From Pseudomonadota bacterium (GTDB lineage Bacteria > Pseudomonadota > Gammaproteobacteria > Pseudomonadales > Pseudomonadaceae), in assembly GCA_023431055.1 (NCBI GenBank), contig JAEYXX010000157.1:1-34707 (forward strand): a stretch of 34,707 nt of DNA. Direction: 5' to 3'. The stretch's first letter is position 1; each line of letters starts with the position of its first letter. A model generated the notes under the pieces. That model made no database searches. It had not been told where the DNA came from and worked only from the letters and a program-made list of their open reading frames with translations. A program made the position numbers and the translations under genes. Positions 25,080 through 34,707 of this stretch are shown here, piece by piece.

Positions 25080-25808
25080 ATGCATACCCTCGAACGCATC
25101 TATCCGCTGAAGATGGATGAACGCCTGGCTGCCGATCAGGCCACCCTCGATCTGCACATGCAGCGCTACGAATTCGCCAGCCGCTCGCTGGCTGGCTCAC
25201 GTGTACTCGACATGGCGTGCGGCTGTGGCTACGGCAGTGCGCTACTGGCCGAACGACATCCGGACAAGCAGATCACGGGCATCGATATCGACCCCGAAGC
25301 CATTGCCTATGCCCAGGCGCATTACCGACGGCCGAACCTGCGCTACCTGTGCGCGAATGCCGAAACCTTCGCCGACAGCGCAGGCTTCGACAGTATCGTC
25401 AGCCTGGAGACCATCGAGCACCTACCGGACCCGGTGCGTCTGGTGGAAAACCTCGCAAGGCTGCTGGCCCAGAACGGATGCATCATTGCCTCGGTGCCGA
25501 CCACTCCCACGCTCGACGGTAACCCGCATCACCTCCATGACTTCAGCCCAGCGAGCTTCGCGCGCCTGTTCCGCCGTCATGGCTTGCGCGCGCATGAGCG
25601 CTTCGAGCAGATCCAACGCTGGGAGTTTTCCGGGCTGTTCAAGAAACCAAAGAAAAAAGAGGCCCGCCAGCACCGCTCGGAAGGCGTCGGCAATGCCGTG
25701 CTGGCGTATTACCGCAGCCACCCGCTGTATCTGTTCAGGCGCCTGGGCTCGATACTGCGCTACGGCCCGACCAACCGTTACCTGACCTGCCGTTTCAGCG
25801 CTGACTGA
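25080..25808 (+). CDS. Class I SAM-dependent methyltransferase
   Basis: This 242-residue protein has the class I methyltransferase fold of the Methyltransf_11/UbiE-like type. Motif I for S-adenosylmethionine is VLDMACGCGYG at residues 42-52. The acidic residue binding the ribose is in ITGIDIDPEA, and motif IV is FDSIVSLETIEHLPDP. The C-terminal quarter is basic (LFKKPKKKEARQHRSEG), as in some methyltransferases linked to cell-surface glycan synthesis. Substrate and pathway are unknown. It diverges from the beta-helix gene with a 178-base spacer and ends before a bidirectional terminator. Confidence 0.88.
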   Translation: MHTLERIYPLKMDERLAADQATLDLHMQRYEFASRSLAGSRVLDMACGCGYGSALLAERHPDKQITGIDIDPEAIAYAQAHYRRPNLRYLCANAETFADSAGFDSIVSLETIEHLPDPVRLVENLARLLAQNGCIIASVPTTPTLDGNPHHLHDFSPASFARLFRRHGLRAHERFEQIQRWEFSGLFKKPKKKEARQHRSEGVGNAVLAYYRSHPLYLFRRLGSILRYGPTNRYLTCRFSAD

Positions 25809-25830
25809 GCCAGCCGCAGGTCACGACGAC

Positions 25831-25856
25831 GATGGTGGGCCGAAGCCCACCCTACA
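25831..25856. repeat. REP-like palindrome, GGTGGGC type
   Basis: GGTGGGC (25834-25840) pairs with GCCCACC (25845-25851) around CGAA, followed by CTACA. The core with its CTAC flank resembles one arm of the element at 33158-33208. It lies between convergent genes. Confidence 0.6.
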
Positions 25857-25880
25857 AGGCGCTGACGAGGGCTTCTGAAA

Positions 25881-25911
25881 CGAAAACGCCAGCACAGTGC
25901 TGGCGTTTTCG
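25881..25911. terminator. Bidirectional intrinsic terminator
   Basis: A 31-base perfect palindrome: CGAAAACGCCAGCAC and GTGCTGGCGTTTTCG around a single A. An A-run precedes and a T-run follows the GC stem, so it can end transcription from both the methyltransferase gene (plus) and the YgiQ gene (minus), which converge here. Confidence 0.88.
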
Positions 25912-25927
25912 TGAGTGCTGCTGATGT

Positions 25928-28225
<2,298 letters not shown>

Positions 28226-28508
28226 ATTTTTTGATCAATGGGCTATCACGAGGGGCGCGGATGATAGCACAAAATTTAACCAAACCAGACTATTCCACTG
28301 GGTTTAATGCCCTCGGGGAAGCCGATGCTACGAAGCTCACGAACGGGGTCGACGCTTCTCGCCCAGCACTTCGTCCGCCCATCAGTGCGTACGAAAGGAT
28401 AGAAAAATCAGACATTTTTCGGCGGTAGCCATACGCCATATTTGTTTTCGTCCGATAACAATCCTGTGCATATACTCAAATACTCGGCCAGTCGACTCCA
28501 GGACACCT

Positions 28509-30416
28509 ATGCTGCAGCGTTTCGCCTTCCTGCTCGCTCTTCTGCTCGGACTGTCGACCACGGGCCTGGCCATGGCATCCGTGACGCTCACCGACGCCAG
28601 CAGCGGCATGCCGCTCAACGCCTATATCGAGTTACTGGAAGACACTGACGGCAGCCTGACCATCGACGATCTGGCATCTCCCGAGCAGCAGTCTCGGTTT
28701 CAGGCTGCCAATGGCCAGGCGAGCGTCGGCCAGAGCCTGAACCCTTGGTGGATAAAACTCACCCTGCAGCGCGATGTGCGGGCTCCAGCTCGCTGGGTAC
28801 TGGAAGTCGGCTCGGTGACCCAGCTCGACCTGCAGCTCTACCAGGCCGATGGCCAGGGCGGCTGGCAATTGCGCCAGTCCGGTGAACGCGTGCCTTTCCG
28901 CGAGAGTCGCGACCACCCTTACCGGCGCATGGTGTTTGACCTGCCCCCACTGGGTGAACAGCCAACAACCTTCTACCTGCGCGCCTTCGACCCGGCCGGC
29001 AACTCGTTCCCACTGCGCATCTGGCAGCTCGAAGACCTCACGCAACTGGCAGCGCGCGAAAACCTGGGCCTCGGCGTCATCTATGGGGTGGTTTTCGCGC
29101 TGCTGCTGTACAACCTGTTCATCCTCATCTCGCTGCGTGACCACGCTTACTTCTGGTACGTACTGACCACCGCCTTCGCCCTGCTCTTCATCATCAGCAT
29201 GACCGGTCATGGAGCCCAGTACCTGTGGCCCAACGGCGCGGTTCCGCCCTGGCTCGATCGCATTACCCTGCCGTCGCTGTGGGGCCTGTTCGCCTGCCGC
29301 TTCACCCAGACCCTGCTGCAGACCAAGTTGTACGTACGCTGGGCGCATCATCTGCTGAGCATGGCCTGCGTCATCTACATCGTGGCCATCGCGCTCAACC
29401 TGTTTGGCCATCGCTACCTGGCAGCCTGGGCCATCGCCCTGCTATCGCTGACCAGCATCCCCGCCGCTCTCGGTAGCGCCATGGTTCGCTGGCGCCAGGG
29501 TTTCTTCCCGGCGCAGCTGTATCTCTATGGCTATGGTCTGGTGCTCGGCAGTGTGGGCATCCTGCTGCTGCGCACCACCGGCGTGCTGCAACCGGCCGAG
29601 TGGAACGCCTACGTATTCCCGCTGGCAGTAGCCGCAGAATCGATTCTGTTTTCCTTCGCCCTGGCTTATCGCATCCAGATACTCAAGCAGGAACGCGCTG
29701 AGGCCCTGCAACAGGCCGATCGCGAGAAGACCGCGCGCCTGGCCCAGCTGCAGGCCAGCGCCGATGAACTGCAGATTGCGGTGACCACGCGCACCGCCGA
29801 GCTGGCCGCGACCAACGAGCAGCTGCGCGAACGCGAGCGCGAACTGCAGCATGCCGCCTTCCACGATCCACTGACCGAGCTGCCCAACCGACGCTACCTG
29901 GTGGAGCGCTGCGAGTCGGCGCTGGGCCATGCCGAACGGCACAAGGAAAGCGTGGCCCTGCTGCTGATCGACCTGGATCACTTCAAGCCGATCAACGACC
30001 GCTTCGGCCACGCAGCTGGCGACCTGATGCTGCAGGTGATCGCCAAGCGCCTGCGTGAACATGTTCGCGCAGGCGATGCGGTGTCACGCCTGGGCGGTGA
30101 CGAGTTTGCCGTGCTGATCTGCGGCAGCGATGCCGAAAGCCAGGCCAGGGAGATCGCCGAACGCCTGCTGGCGGAGCTGTCCGCCCCCGTACACTTCGGC
30201 GCCGAGCGCCTGCGCGTGACCATCAGCATCGGCGCGGCGATCTACCCACGCCATGCGCGCAACTTCACCGGGCTGTACAAGATCGCCGACCAGACCCTCT
30301 ATCGGGTCAAGGAGCTGGGACGCTCGGGCGCGCGCGTGCACGGCGATGACGGTGAGCTGAGCGAGCAGGCCTGCCTGCAGTTGGACGTGCTCAAGGTACC
30401 CAGTGGCCTGGCCTAG
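28509..30416 (+). CDS. Diguanylate cyclase with 7TMR-DISM sensor (DISMED2-7TM-GGDEF)
   Basis: This 635-residue inner-membrane protein makes cyclic di-GMP from two GTP. A signal peptide (residues 1-23) leads to a periplasmic beta-sandwich sensor of the DISMED2 type (about 40-175). Seven membrane helices follow (about 187-390), then a coiled coil (390-447) and a GGDEF domain (450-610). The catalytic motif is GGDEF at 529-533, preceded by an intact inhibitory I-site RAGD at 520-523, so product feedback is expected. The ligand sensed is unknown; some relatives bind carbohydrates. A 283-base gap upstream separates it from ygiQ and holds no recognised gene. Its stop codon overlaps the alr stop codon. 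Confidence 0.94.
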   Translation: MLQRFAFLLALLLGLSTTGLAMASVTLTDASSGMPLNAYIELLEDTDGSLTIDDLASPEQQSRFQAANGQASVGQSLNPWWIKLTLQRDVRAPARWVLEVGSVTQLDLQLYQADGQGGWQLRQSGERVPFRESRDHPYRRMVFDLPPLGEQPTTFYLRAFDPAGNSFPLRIWQLEDLTQLAARENLGLGVIYGVVFALLLYNLFILISLRDHAYFWYVLTTAFALLFIISMTGHGAQYLWPNGAVPPWLDRITLPSLWGLFACRFTQTLLQTKLYVRWAHHLLSMACVIYIVAIALNLFGHRYLAAWAIALLSLTSIPAALGSAMVRWRQGFFPAQLYLYGYGLVLGSVGILLLRTTGVLQPAEWNAYVFPLAVAAESILFSFALAYRIQILKQERAEALQQADREKTARLAQLQASADELQIAVTTRTAELAATNEQLRERERELQHAAFHDPLTELPNRRYLVERCESALGHAERHKESVALLLIDLDHFKPINDRFGHAAGDLMLQVIAKRLREHVRAGDAVSRLGGDEFAVLICGSDAESQAREIAERLLAELSAPVHFGAERLRVTISIGAAIYPRHARNFTGLYKIADQTLYRVKELGRSGARVHGDDGELSEQACLQLDVLKVPSGLA

Positions 30417-31489
30417 CCGATATAGCGACGCGGCACCCGCGCCGTGACCTTGCTCAGCAGCTCATAGCCGATGGTGCCGCATGCTGCTGCCACCTCATCC
30501 ACCGGCAGACTGCCCCCCCATAGCTCCACAGGCGAATCGATATCGGCCTCGGGCAGGTCGGTGATATCCACCGCCAGCATATCCATCGACACCCTGCCGG
30601 CCAGCGACGCCCGCTGACCATCGACCAGCACCGGCGTGCCGCTGGGTGCGTGGCGCGGATAACCATCGGCATAACCACAACTGACCGTGGCGATACGCGA
30701 GGGTCGCTCGGCGATCCAGGTGGCGCCATAACCGACACTCTCCCCCACCGCCACCTCACGCACGGCGATAACCCGCGCAGCCAGGGTCATCGCCGCTTTC
30801 AGCCCGAGCTCACGCGCACTCAGCTCGGCTAAAGGCGTTGCGCCGTAGAGCATGATGCCGGGGCGCAGCCAGTCCATGTGCGCGGCGGGAATGGTCAACA
30901 CCGCCGCTGAGTTGGCCAGCGAACGATGATTGAAATCCAGATCCAGCAACTCGAGAAAACGCTCTACCTGCAACTCGGTGAGCGGATGCCCACGCTCGTC
31001 GGCACAGGCGAAATGGCTGAGCAGGTTGAGTTCGGCGATCTGCACGGCGTCCTCTAGCCGCGCATGCCACTGGCGCAGACTGGCAGCGTCGAAGCCGAGG
31101 CGGTGCATGCCCGAGTCCAGCTTGAGCCAGACATTGAGCGGCCGCACCAGCTCACTGGCGAGCAGCGCCTCGACCTGCGCCGCACTCTGCACCACCAGAT
31201 CCAGCCCCAGCTGCGCAGCGATGGCGTACTCGCTGGCCTCGAAACAGCCTTCGAGCAGCAGAATGCGTGCCTCGCCATGCATGGCGCGCACTTCTGCCGC
31301 TTCTTCAAGGCAGGCCACGGCGAAGCCGTCGGCAATATCGTGCAGCGCCGTCACCACCTCACGCACGCCGTGTCCGTAGGCATTGGCCTTGACCACCGCA
31401 AAGGCCTGCCGCCCCGGCGCGCAGCGCTTGGCGACGGCATAGTTATGGACAAGGGCGGAGAGATCGACGATGGCGGCAAGCGGGCGCAT
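30413..31489 (-). CDS. alr: Alanine racemase
   Basis: This 358-residue PLP enzyme interconverts L- and D-alanine, supplying D-alanine for peptidoglycan. The PLP lysine is Lys34 in AVVKANAYGHG, and the catalytic tyrosine is Tyr254 in SVGYGATW. The C-terminal beta domain includes RVSMDMLAVDITDLP and GTIGYELLSKVTARVPRRYIG at the end. The ATG at 31489, MRPLAAIVDL, matches the family; the open frame upstream is rejected. It lies downstream of dnaB, as in P. aeruginosa, but a terminator and a 7-bp repeat array separate the two. The stop codon shares the palindrome CTAG with that of the convergent diguanylate cyclase gene. Confidence 0.96.
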   Translation of the reverse strand: MRPLAAIVDLSALVHNYAVAKRCAPGRQAFAVVKANAYGHGVREVVTALHDIADGFAVACLEEAAEVRAMHGEARILLLEGCFEASEYAIAAQLGLDLVVQSAAQVEALLASELVRPLNVWLKLDSGMHRLGFDAASLRQWHARLEDAVQIAELNLLSHFACADERGHPLTELQVERFLELLDLDFNHRSLANSAAVLTIPAAHMDWLRPGIMLYGATPLAELSARELGLKAAMTLAARVIAVREVAVGESVGYGATWIAERPSRIATVSCGYADGYPRHAPSGTPVLVDGQRASLAGRVSMDMLAVDITDLPEADIDSPVELWGGSLPVDEVAAACGTIGYELLSKVTARVPRRYIG

Positions 31490-31507
31490 GACTGAAAGCC
31501 TGAACGG

Positions 31508-31546
31508 AAAACGGGTGCCCATCTTAACCACTGGGCACCCGTTTTT
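31508..31546. terminator. Intrinsic terminator between dnaB and alr
   Basis: AAAACGGGTGCCCA (31508-31521) pairs perfectly with TGGGCACCCGTTTT (31532-31545) around a ten-base loop. On the minus strand it would end the dnaB transcript with a TTTT run, 19 bases before the alr ATG. On the plus strand TTTTT also follows, so it can act both ways. It implies that alr needs its own promoter or read-through. Confidence 0.8.
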
Positions 31547-31560
31547 ATTGCGCAAGATCA

Positions 31561-31623
31561 GCTACAGGCTACAGGCTACAGGCTACAGGCTACAGGCTAC
31601 AGGCTACAGGCTACAGGCTACAG
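31561..31623. repeat. Nine exact tandem copies of GCTACAG
   Basis: 63 bases made of nine perfect copies of the 7-base unit GCTACAG, in the intergenic stretch between dnaB and alr. About 50 bases further, imperfect GC-rich relatives (GCCTGCAGC) occur near 31675-31702. A perfect heptamer array is prone to copy-number change by slippage. Confidence 0.97.
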
Positions 31624-31706
31624 AGCATGCGAAGCGGCACAGCTACCGGGTCAAGCGCTTTTGCGCTTTTAGCCTGCGGCCTGCAGCTTGGGGCCTGCAG
31701 CCGCTG

Positions 31707-33101
31707 TTATTCGTCCTCGAACTGATAACTGCCCGGCGCCAGGTTCTCGAAGCGCGAGTACTTGCCGAGAAAGGCCAGTCGCGCGGTGCCGAGCGGACCG
31801 TTACGCTGCTTGCCGATGATGATCTCGGCCACGCCCTTGTACTCGGTCTCCGGGTGGTACACCTCGTCGCGGTAGACGAACAGGATGATGTCGGCGTCCT
31901 GCTCGATCGCCCCGGACTCACGCAGGTCGGAGTTGATCGGGCGCTTGTTGGGGCGCTGTTCCAGACCACGGTTGAGCTGTGACAGGGCGATGACCGGGCA
32001 GTTGAATTCCTTGGCCAGGCCCTTGAGCGAGCGCGAGATTTCGGAAATCTCGTTGACCCGGCTGTCACCACTGGAGCCGGGAATCTGCATCAGCTGCAGG
32101 TAGTCGACCATGATCAGGCCAATCTCGCCGTGCTCACGCGCCAGGCGCCGCGTGCGCGCGCGCATCTCGCTGGGAGAAATGCCCGCCGTATCGTCGATAA
32201 ACAGCTTGCGGTCGTTGAGCAGATTCACCGCGCTGGTCAGACGCGGCCAATCGTCATCGTCGAGCTTACCGGAACGCACCTTGGTCTGGTCGATGCGCCC
32301 CAGCGACGCGAGCATACGGATGACGATCGATTCCGACGGCATCTCCAGCGAGTAGACGAGAATCGCCTTGTCGCTGCGCATCAGCGCGTTCTCCACCAGG
32401 TTCATGGCGAAGGTGGTCTTACCCATCGACGGACGACCGGCGACGATGATCATGTCCGCCGGCTGCAGGCCGCTGGTCAGGTTGTCCAGGTCGTCGAAAC
32501 CGGTCGACAGGCCGGTGATCGCCTCACCCAGGTTGAACAGCGTATCGATACGGTCGATGGCCTTGACCAGAATGTCATTGATGCCCACCGGGCCGCCGGT
32601 CTTGGGACGGTCTTCGGCGATCTGGAAAATCAGCCGCTCCGCCTCGTCGAGAATTTCCTCGCCGGTGCGGCCTTCCGGCGCGTAGGCGCTGTCGGCGATC
32701 TCGTTGCTGATGCTGATCAGCTTGCGCAGGGTGGCGCGCTCACGAATGATCTGCGCGTAGGCCTTGATGTTGGCCACCGACGGTGTGTTCTTCGCCAGCT
32801 CGGCGAGATAGGCCAGGCCGCCAACCTGAGACAACTGCCCTTCCTTGTCCAGCTGTTCGGACAGGGTGACCACGTCGAAAGGCTCGTTACGCTCGGCCAG
32901 CTTGAAGATCGCACGGAAGATCAGACGGTGGTCGTGGCGATAGAAATCGCTATCGGAAACACCATCGAGCACGCGCTCCCAGGCATTGTTGTCGAGCATC
33001 AGACCACCCAGTACCGCCTGTTCGGCCTCGATGGAGTGCGGCGGCACTTTCAGCGCGGCAGTCTGCAGGTCGTATTGTTCGGGGATGCTGATGTCGTTCA
33101 T
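31707..33101 (-). CDS. dnaB: Replicative DNA helicase DnaB
   Basis: This 464-residue hexameric helicase unwinds DNA ahead of the replisome and binds DnaG primase through its N-terminal domain. The N-terminal domain (about residues 20-125) starts PHSIEAEQAVLGGLMLDNNA. The RecA-like motor has Walker A GRPSMGKT at 222-229, then LVYSLEMPSESIVIRML and Walker B-type LIMVDYLQLM. The DNA-binding region is SLKGLAKEFNCPVIALSQLN and beyond, up to RPINSDLRESGAIEQDAD. Length is normal and no intein is present. The start ATG at 33101 follows only a weak ribosome-binding site. It is separated from rplI by a terminator and a REP-like element. Confidence 0.97.
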   Translation of the reverse strand: MNDISIPEQYDLQTAALKVPPHSIEAEQAVLGGLMLDNNAWERVLDGVSDSDFYRHDHRLIFRAIFKLAERNEPFDVVTLSEQLDKEGQLSQVGGLAYLAELAKNTPSVANIKAYAQIIRERATLRKLISISNEIADSAYAPEGRTGEEILDEAERLIFQIAEDRPKTGGPVGINDILVKAIDRIDTLFNLGEAITGLSTGFDDLDNLTSGLQPADMIIVAGRPSMGKTTFAMNLVENALMRSDKAILVYSLEMPSESIVIRMLASLGRIDQTKVRSGKLDDDDWPRLTSAVNLLNDRKLFIDDTAGISPSEMRARTRRLAREHGEIGLIMVDYLQLMQIPGSSGDSRVNEISEISRSLKGLAKEFNCPVIALSQLNRGLEQRPNKRPINSDLRESGAIEQDADIILFVYRDEVYHPETEYKGVAEIIIGKQRNGPLGTARLAFLGKYSRFENLAPGSYQFEDE

Positions 33102-33157
33102 AGGCTCTGGGCGGAAACACTGTGATAGAAGACCATGTCTGCATCAGGCGCAGGAGC

Positions 33158-33208
33158 CGTAGGGTAGGCTTCAGCCCACCAGCCCGCGTGGGCTGAAGCC
33201 ACCCTACG
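33158..33208. repeat. REP-like inverted pair, GTAGGGT-GGCTTCAGCCCA type
   Basis: Left arm 33158-33178 and right arm 33189-33208 pair over 20 bases with one extra A at 33166. Each arm has a CGTAGGGT-type end and GGCTTCAGCCCA core. It lies upstream of dnaB, downstream of the rplI terminator. The single palindrome at 25831-25856 is a relative. Confidence 0.72.
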
Positions 33209-33235
33209 AGAAAACGCCGACAGGGACATGACCAT

Positions 33236-33277
33236 AGAAAAACAAAGGGCACGGATCGCCGAAGCGATGCCGTGCCC
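33236..33277 (-). terminator. Intrinsic terminator after rplI
   Basis: On the minus strand GGGCACGGCATCGC pairs with GCGATCCGTGCCC (one bulge) around a stable TTCG loop, followed by TTTGTTTTT. It lies about 52 bases after the rplI stop and closes the ribosomal operon. Confidence 0.88.
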
Positions 33278-33328
33278 GATTGTCAGCAGACCTGCACCTG
33301 AGTGCAAGCCCGCCTGGCGGCTGCTTAA

Positions 33329-33775
33329 TTAAGCGGCAACCACGACCACTTTTACAGTGGCTTCGACGTCGGTGTGCAGGTGCAGTGCAACGTCGTACTC
33401 GCCGACCTGACGGATAGTACCGTTGGGCAGACGAACTTCAGCCTTGGCCACTTCAACGCCGGAGGCGGTCAGGGCGTCAGCGATGTCGTGGGTACCGATC
33501 GAACCGAACAGCTTGCCTTCATCGCCAGCGGTGGCGGTGATGGTGACTTCCAGCTCAGCCAGTTGAGCAGCGCGAGCTTCAGCAGAAGCTTTCTTCTCGG
33601 CAGCGGCTTTTTCCAGCTCGGCGCGGCGGGCTTCGAACGCAGCTACGTTCTCAGCGGTAGCAGCGGTGGCCTTGCCTTGCGGCAGCAGGAAGTTACGGCC
33701 GTAACCGGCTTTAACATTCACTTTGTCGCCCAGGTTGCCCAGATTGGCGATTTTTTCCAGCAGGATGACTTCCAT
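33329..33775 (-). CDS. rplI: 50S ribosomal protein L9
   Basis: This 148-residue protein of the large ribosomal subunit has the two-domain L9 form. The N-terminal rRNA-binding domain reads [20 protein letters not shown] with the glycine-rich loop [16 protein letters not shown] after it. A long connecting helix rich in Ala, Glu and Lys (about residues 40-75) leads to the C-terminal domain, which contains [15 protein letters not shown]. Length is normal. AGAGGT precedes the ATG at 33775. It follows the inner-membrane protein gene by 21 bases, as in the usual Pseudomonas rpsF-rpsR-membrane protein-rplI order. Confidence 0.98.
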   Translation of the reverse strand: MEVILLEKIANLGNLGDKVNVKAGYGRNFLLPQGKATAATAENVAAFEARRAELEKAAAEKKASAEARAAQLAELEVTITATAGDEGKLFGSIGTHDIADALTASGVEVAKAEVRLPNGTIRQVGEYDVALHLHTDVEATVKVVVVAA

Positions 33776-33796
33776 TTGGGTCTTACCTCTTAACTT

Positions 33797-34684
33797 TTAA
33801 CCTTCACCGTCCGCGGGCCCACTCTTGCGAGCGAGGCGACCGCGAAAATCAAACAGACTGTCGACGATGGCCAAGACCACCAGTAGCGGATAGATCAGCT
33901 GCATGAACAGCAGGAGCGTGATGTACATGCCCACCAGCCAGAAGCGAGCGAGCCCACCCTTCGCCACCAGACCGTGCACCAGGGCGATCCCGGCGAACAG
34001 CAGCGGTACACTGCACAGCGGCGTGAGCATGGCCAACTGCGGTCCCAGGTTGGGACCTAGCATCATGCCCACCAGCAGCAACAGCGCCTGCGGCAGCGGC
34101 AGTCTCAGCGCGCGAAACTCGCGACCAAAACCGCCAGGGTTGTACAACACGGCCTGCCAGTAACGCCCAAGAATCAGGCTCAGCAAGCTGAGGATCTGCA
34201 GCAAAGCCGCCAGCAATCCGGTCAGCACCGGTGCAATCAGCGCTTCGAGACGCTCGCGTTCACTCACCGACAATTGCTGGTGAGCCCCATCGAACATGGT
34301 CGGCAAGAGCTTCTGCAGCTCGCCGGCCATGGCCTCGATGGGTTCGCGGAACACCGCCCCGAGGACCAATCCGTACACCAGGCCCAGCGCCACACTGCAC
34401 AGCAGTATGCGGTTCCAGGTCCAACTGGCGCGCAACAACAACGCCAGGCTCAGCGCACCGACCAGCACCAACAGGGTGCGCGGTTCGCCGAAGTACCACC
34501 AGGCTATCGCCGGCAGCATGGCCCAGGCCAGGATGCCCATGGCATCGCTGGCTCCGCGCCGCAGCAGCACCAGGCTGCCGGCGGCGGCACTCAACCAGAA
34601 CAACAGCGGCATCGCTGCCGATCCCACCACCACGAGGGTGGCCTGCATACGGCCGCGCATGATGTATTCAGCCAGGGCGCGCAT
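33797..34684 (-). CDS. Inner-membrane protein of the rpsR-rplI operon (DUF2232-like)
   Basis: This 295-residue protein is almost wholly hydrophobic, with about eight membrane helices, and ends in a basic, cytoplasmic-looking tail (FRGRLARKSGPADGEG). It resembles the unassigned membrane protein that Pseudomonas species carry between rpsR and rplI; membership of the DUF2232 family is likely but not verified. A central soluble loop at about residues 112-145 contains LLPTMFDGAHQQLSVSERER. The ATG at 34684 has an AAGGA ribosome-binding site. Only 23 bases lie beyond it in the window, where rpsR would be expected. Confidence 0.85.
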   Translation of the reverse strand: MRALAEYIMRGRMQATLVVVGSAAMPLLFWLSAAAGSLVLLRRGASDAMGILAWAMLPAIAWWYFGEPRTLLVLVGALSLALLLRASWTWNRILLCSVALGLVYGLVLGAVFREPIEAMAGELQKLLPTMFDGAHQQLSVSERERLEALIAPVLTGLLAALLQILSLLSLILGRYWQAVLYNPGGFGREFRALRLPLPQALLLLVGMMLGPNLGPQLAMLTPLCSVPLLFAGIALVHGLVAKGGLARFWLVGMYITLLLFMQLIYPLLVVLAIVDSLFDFRGRLARKSGPADGEG

Positions 34685-34707
34685 GCGATCTATTCCTTAA
34701 CGCTTGT

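Noticed and set aside
28402..28420. Terminator or riboswitch before the diguanylate cyclase
   Set aside because: GAAAAAT and ATTTTTC form a weak A+T-only stem with no GC base and no following T-run; no riboswitch architecture could be recognised.
31561..31623. CRISPR-like array
   Set aside because: The units are seven bases, directly abutting and without spacers, so this is a simple tandem repeat.

Overview
The window reads as chromosomal DNA of a Pseudomonas, most probably a relative of the P. aeruginosa / P. mendocina side of the genus. It is GC-rich with uniform codon use. It carries azurin, a desT-desCB unsaturated fatty acid module, a ureEFG-hupE cluster and the rpsR-side string rplI-dnaB-alr-GGDEF-ygiQ. 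From memory this order resembles the PA4888-PA4894 and PA4922-PA4933 neighbourhoods of P. aeruginosa PAO1. No rRNA, tRNA, insertion sequence, prophage or CRISPR array was seen.

Layout. 1-2291 (minus): a TRAP transporter in the order small permease, large permease, solute receptor, the receptor running off the left edge. 2450-4389 (minus): a membrane-anchored alpha/beta hydrolase and an AEC-family permease. 4663-5094 (plus): a small secreted protein made of 16-residue repeats, closed by a strong terminator. 5168-8117: desaturase desB and its reductase desC (minus) diverging from the TetR regulator desT, with a DesT-like palindrome between them. 8121-10717 (plus): ureE, ureF, ureG and a HupE/UreJ nickel permease behind a good sigma-54 promoter and an NtrC-like site. 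10817-15534 (plus): glycerophosphodiester phosphodiesterase, LysE-type exporter, LOG-family nucleotide hydrolase, DUF808 membrane protein and azurin. Two long gene-free gaps here hold repeated inverted pairs of DnaA-box-like 9-mers.

15573-22360 (minus): a three-gene set of transglutaminase-like protein with DUF2126, circularly permuted ATP-grasp plus alpha-E protein, and a second transglutaminase-like protein. This is a predicted amide-ligase/peptidase system of unknown product and the best candidate for undescribed biochemistry. 22548-24901 (minus): a translationally coupled pair of lipoproteins, a parallel beta-helix protein and a diheme c-type cytochrome, also of unknown role. 25080-25808 (plus): a SAM methyltransferase. 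25928-28225 (minus): a YgiQ-type radical SAM protein. 28509-30416 (plus): a 7TM-DISM diguanylate cyclase whose stop codon overlaps that of alr. 30413-34684 (minus): alr, dnaB, rplI and an inner-membrane protein next to the ribosomal S18/L9 operon.

The most interesting non-coding signals are the 35-bp inverted DnaA-like modules, the sigma-54/NtrC arrangement before ureE, REP-like palindromes of two types, and nine exact copies of a 7-bp unit between alr and dnaB. All functional statements rest on reading motifs by eye; no database search was run.
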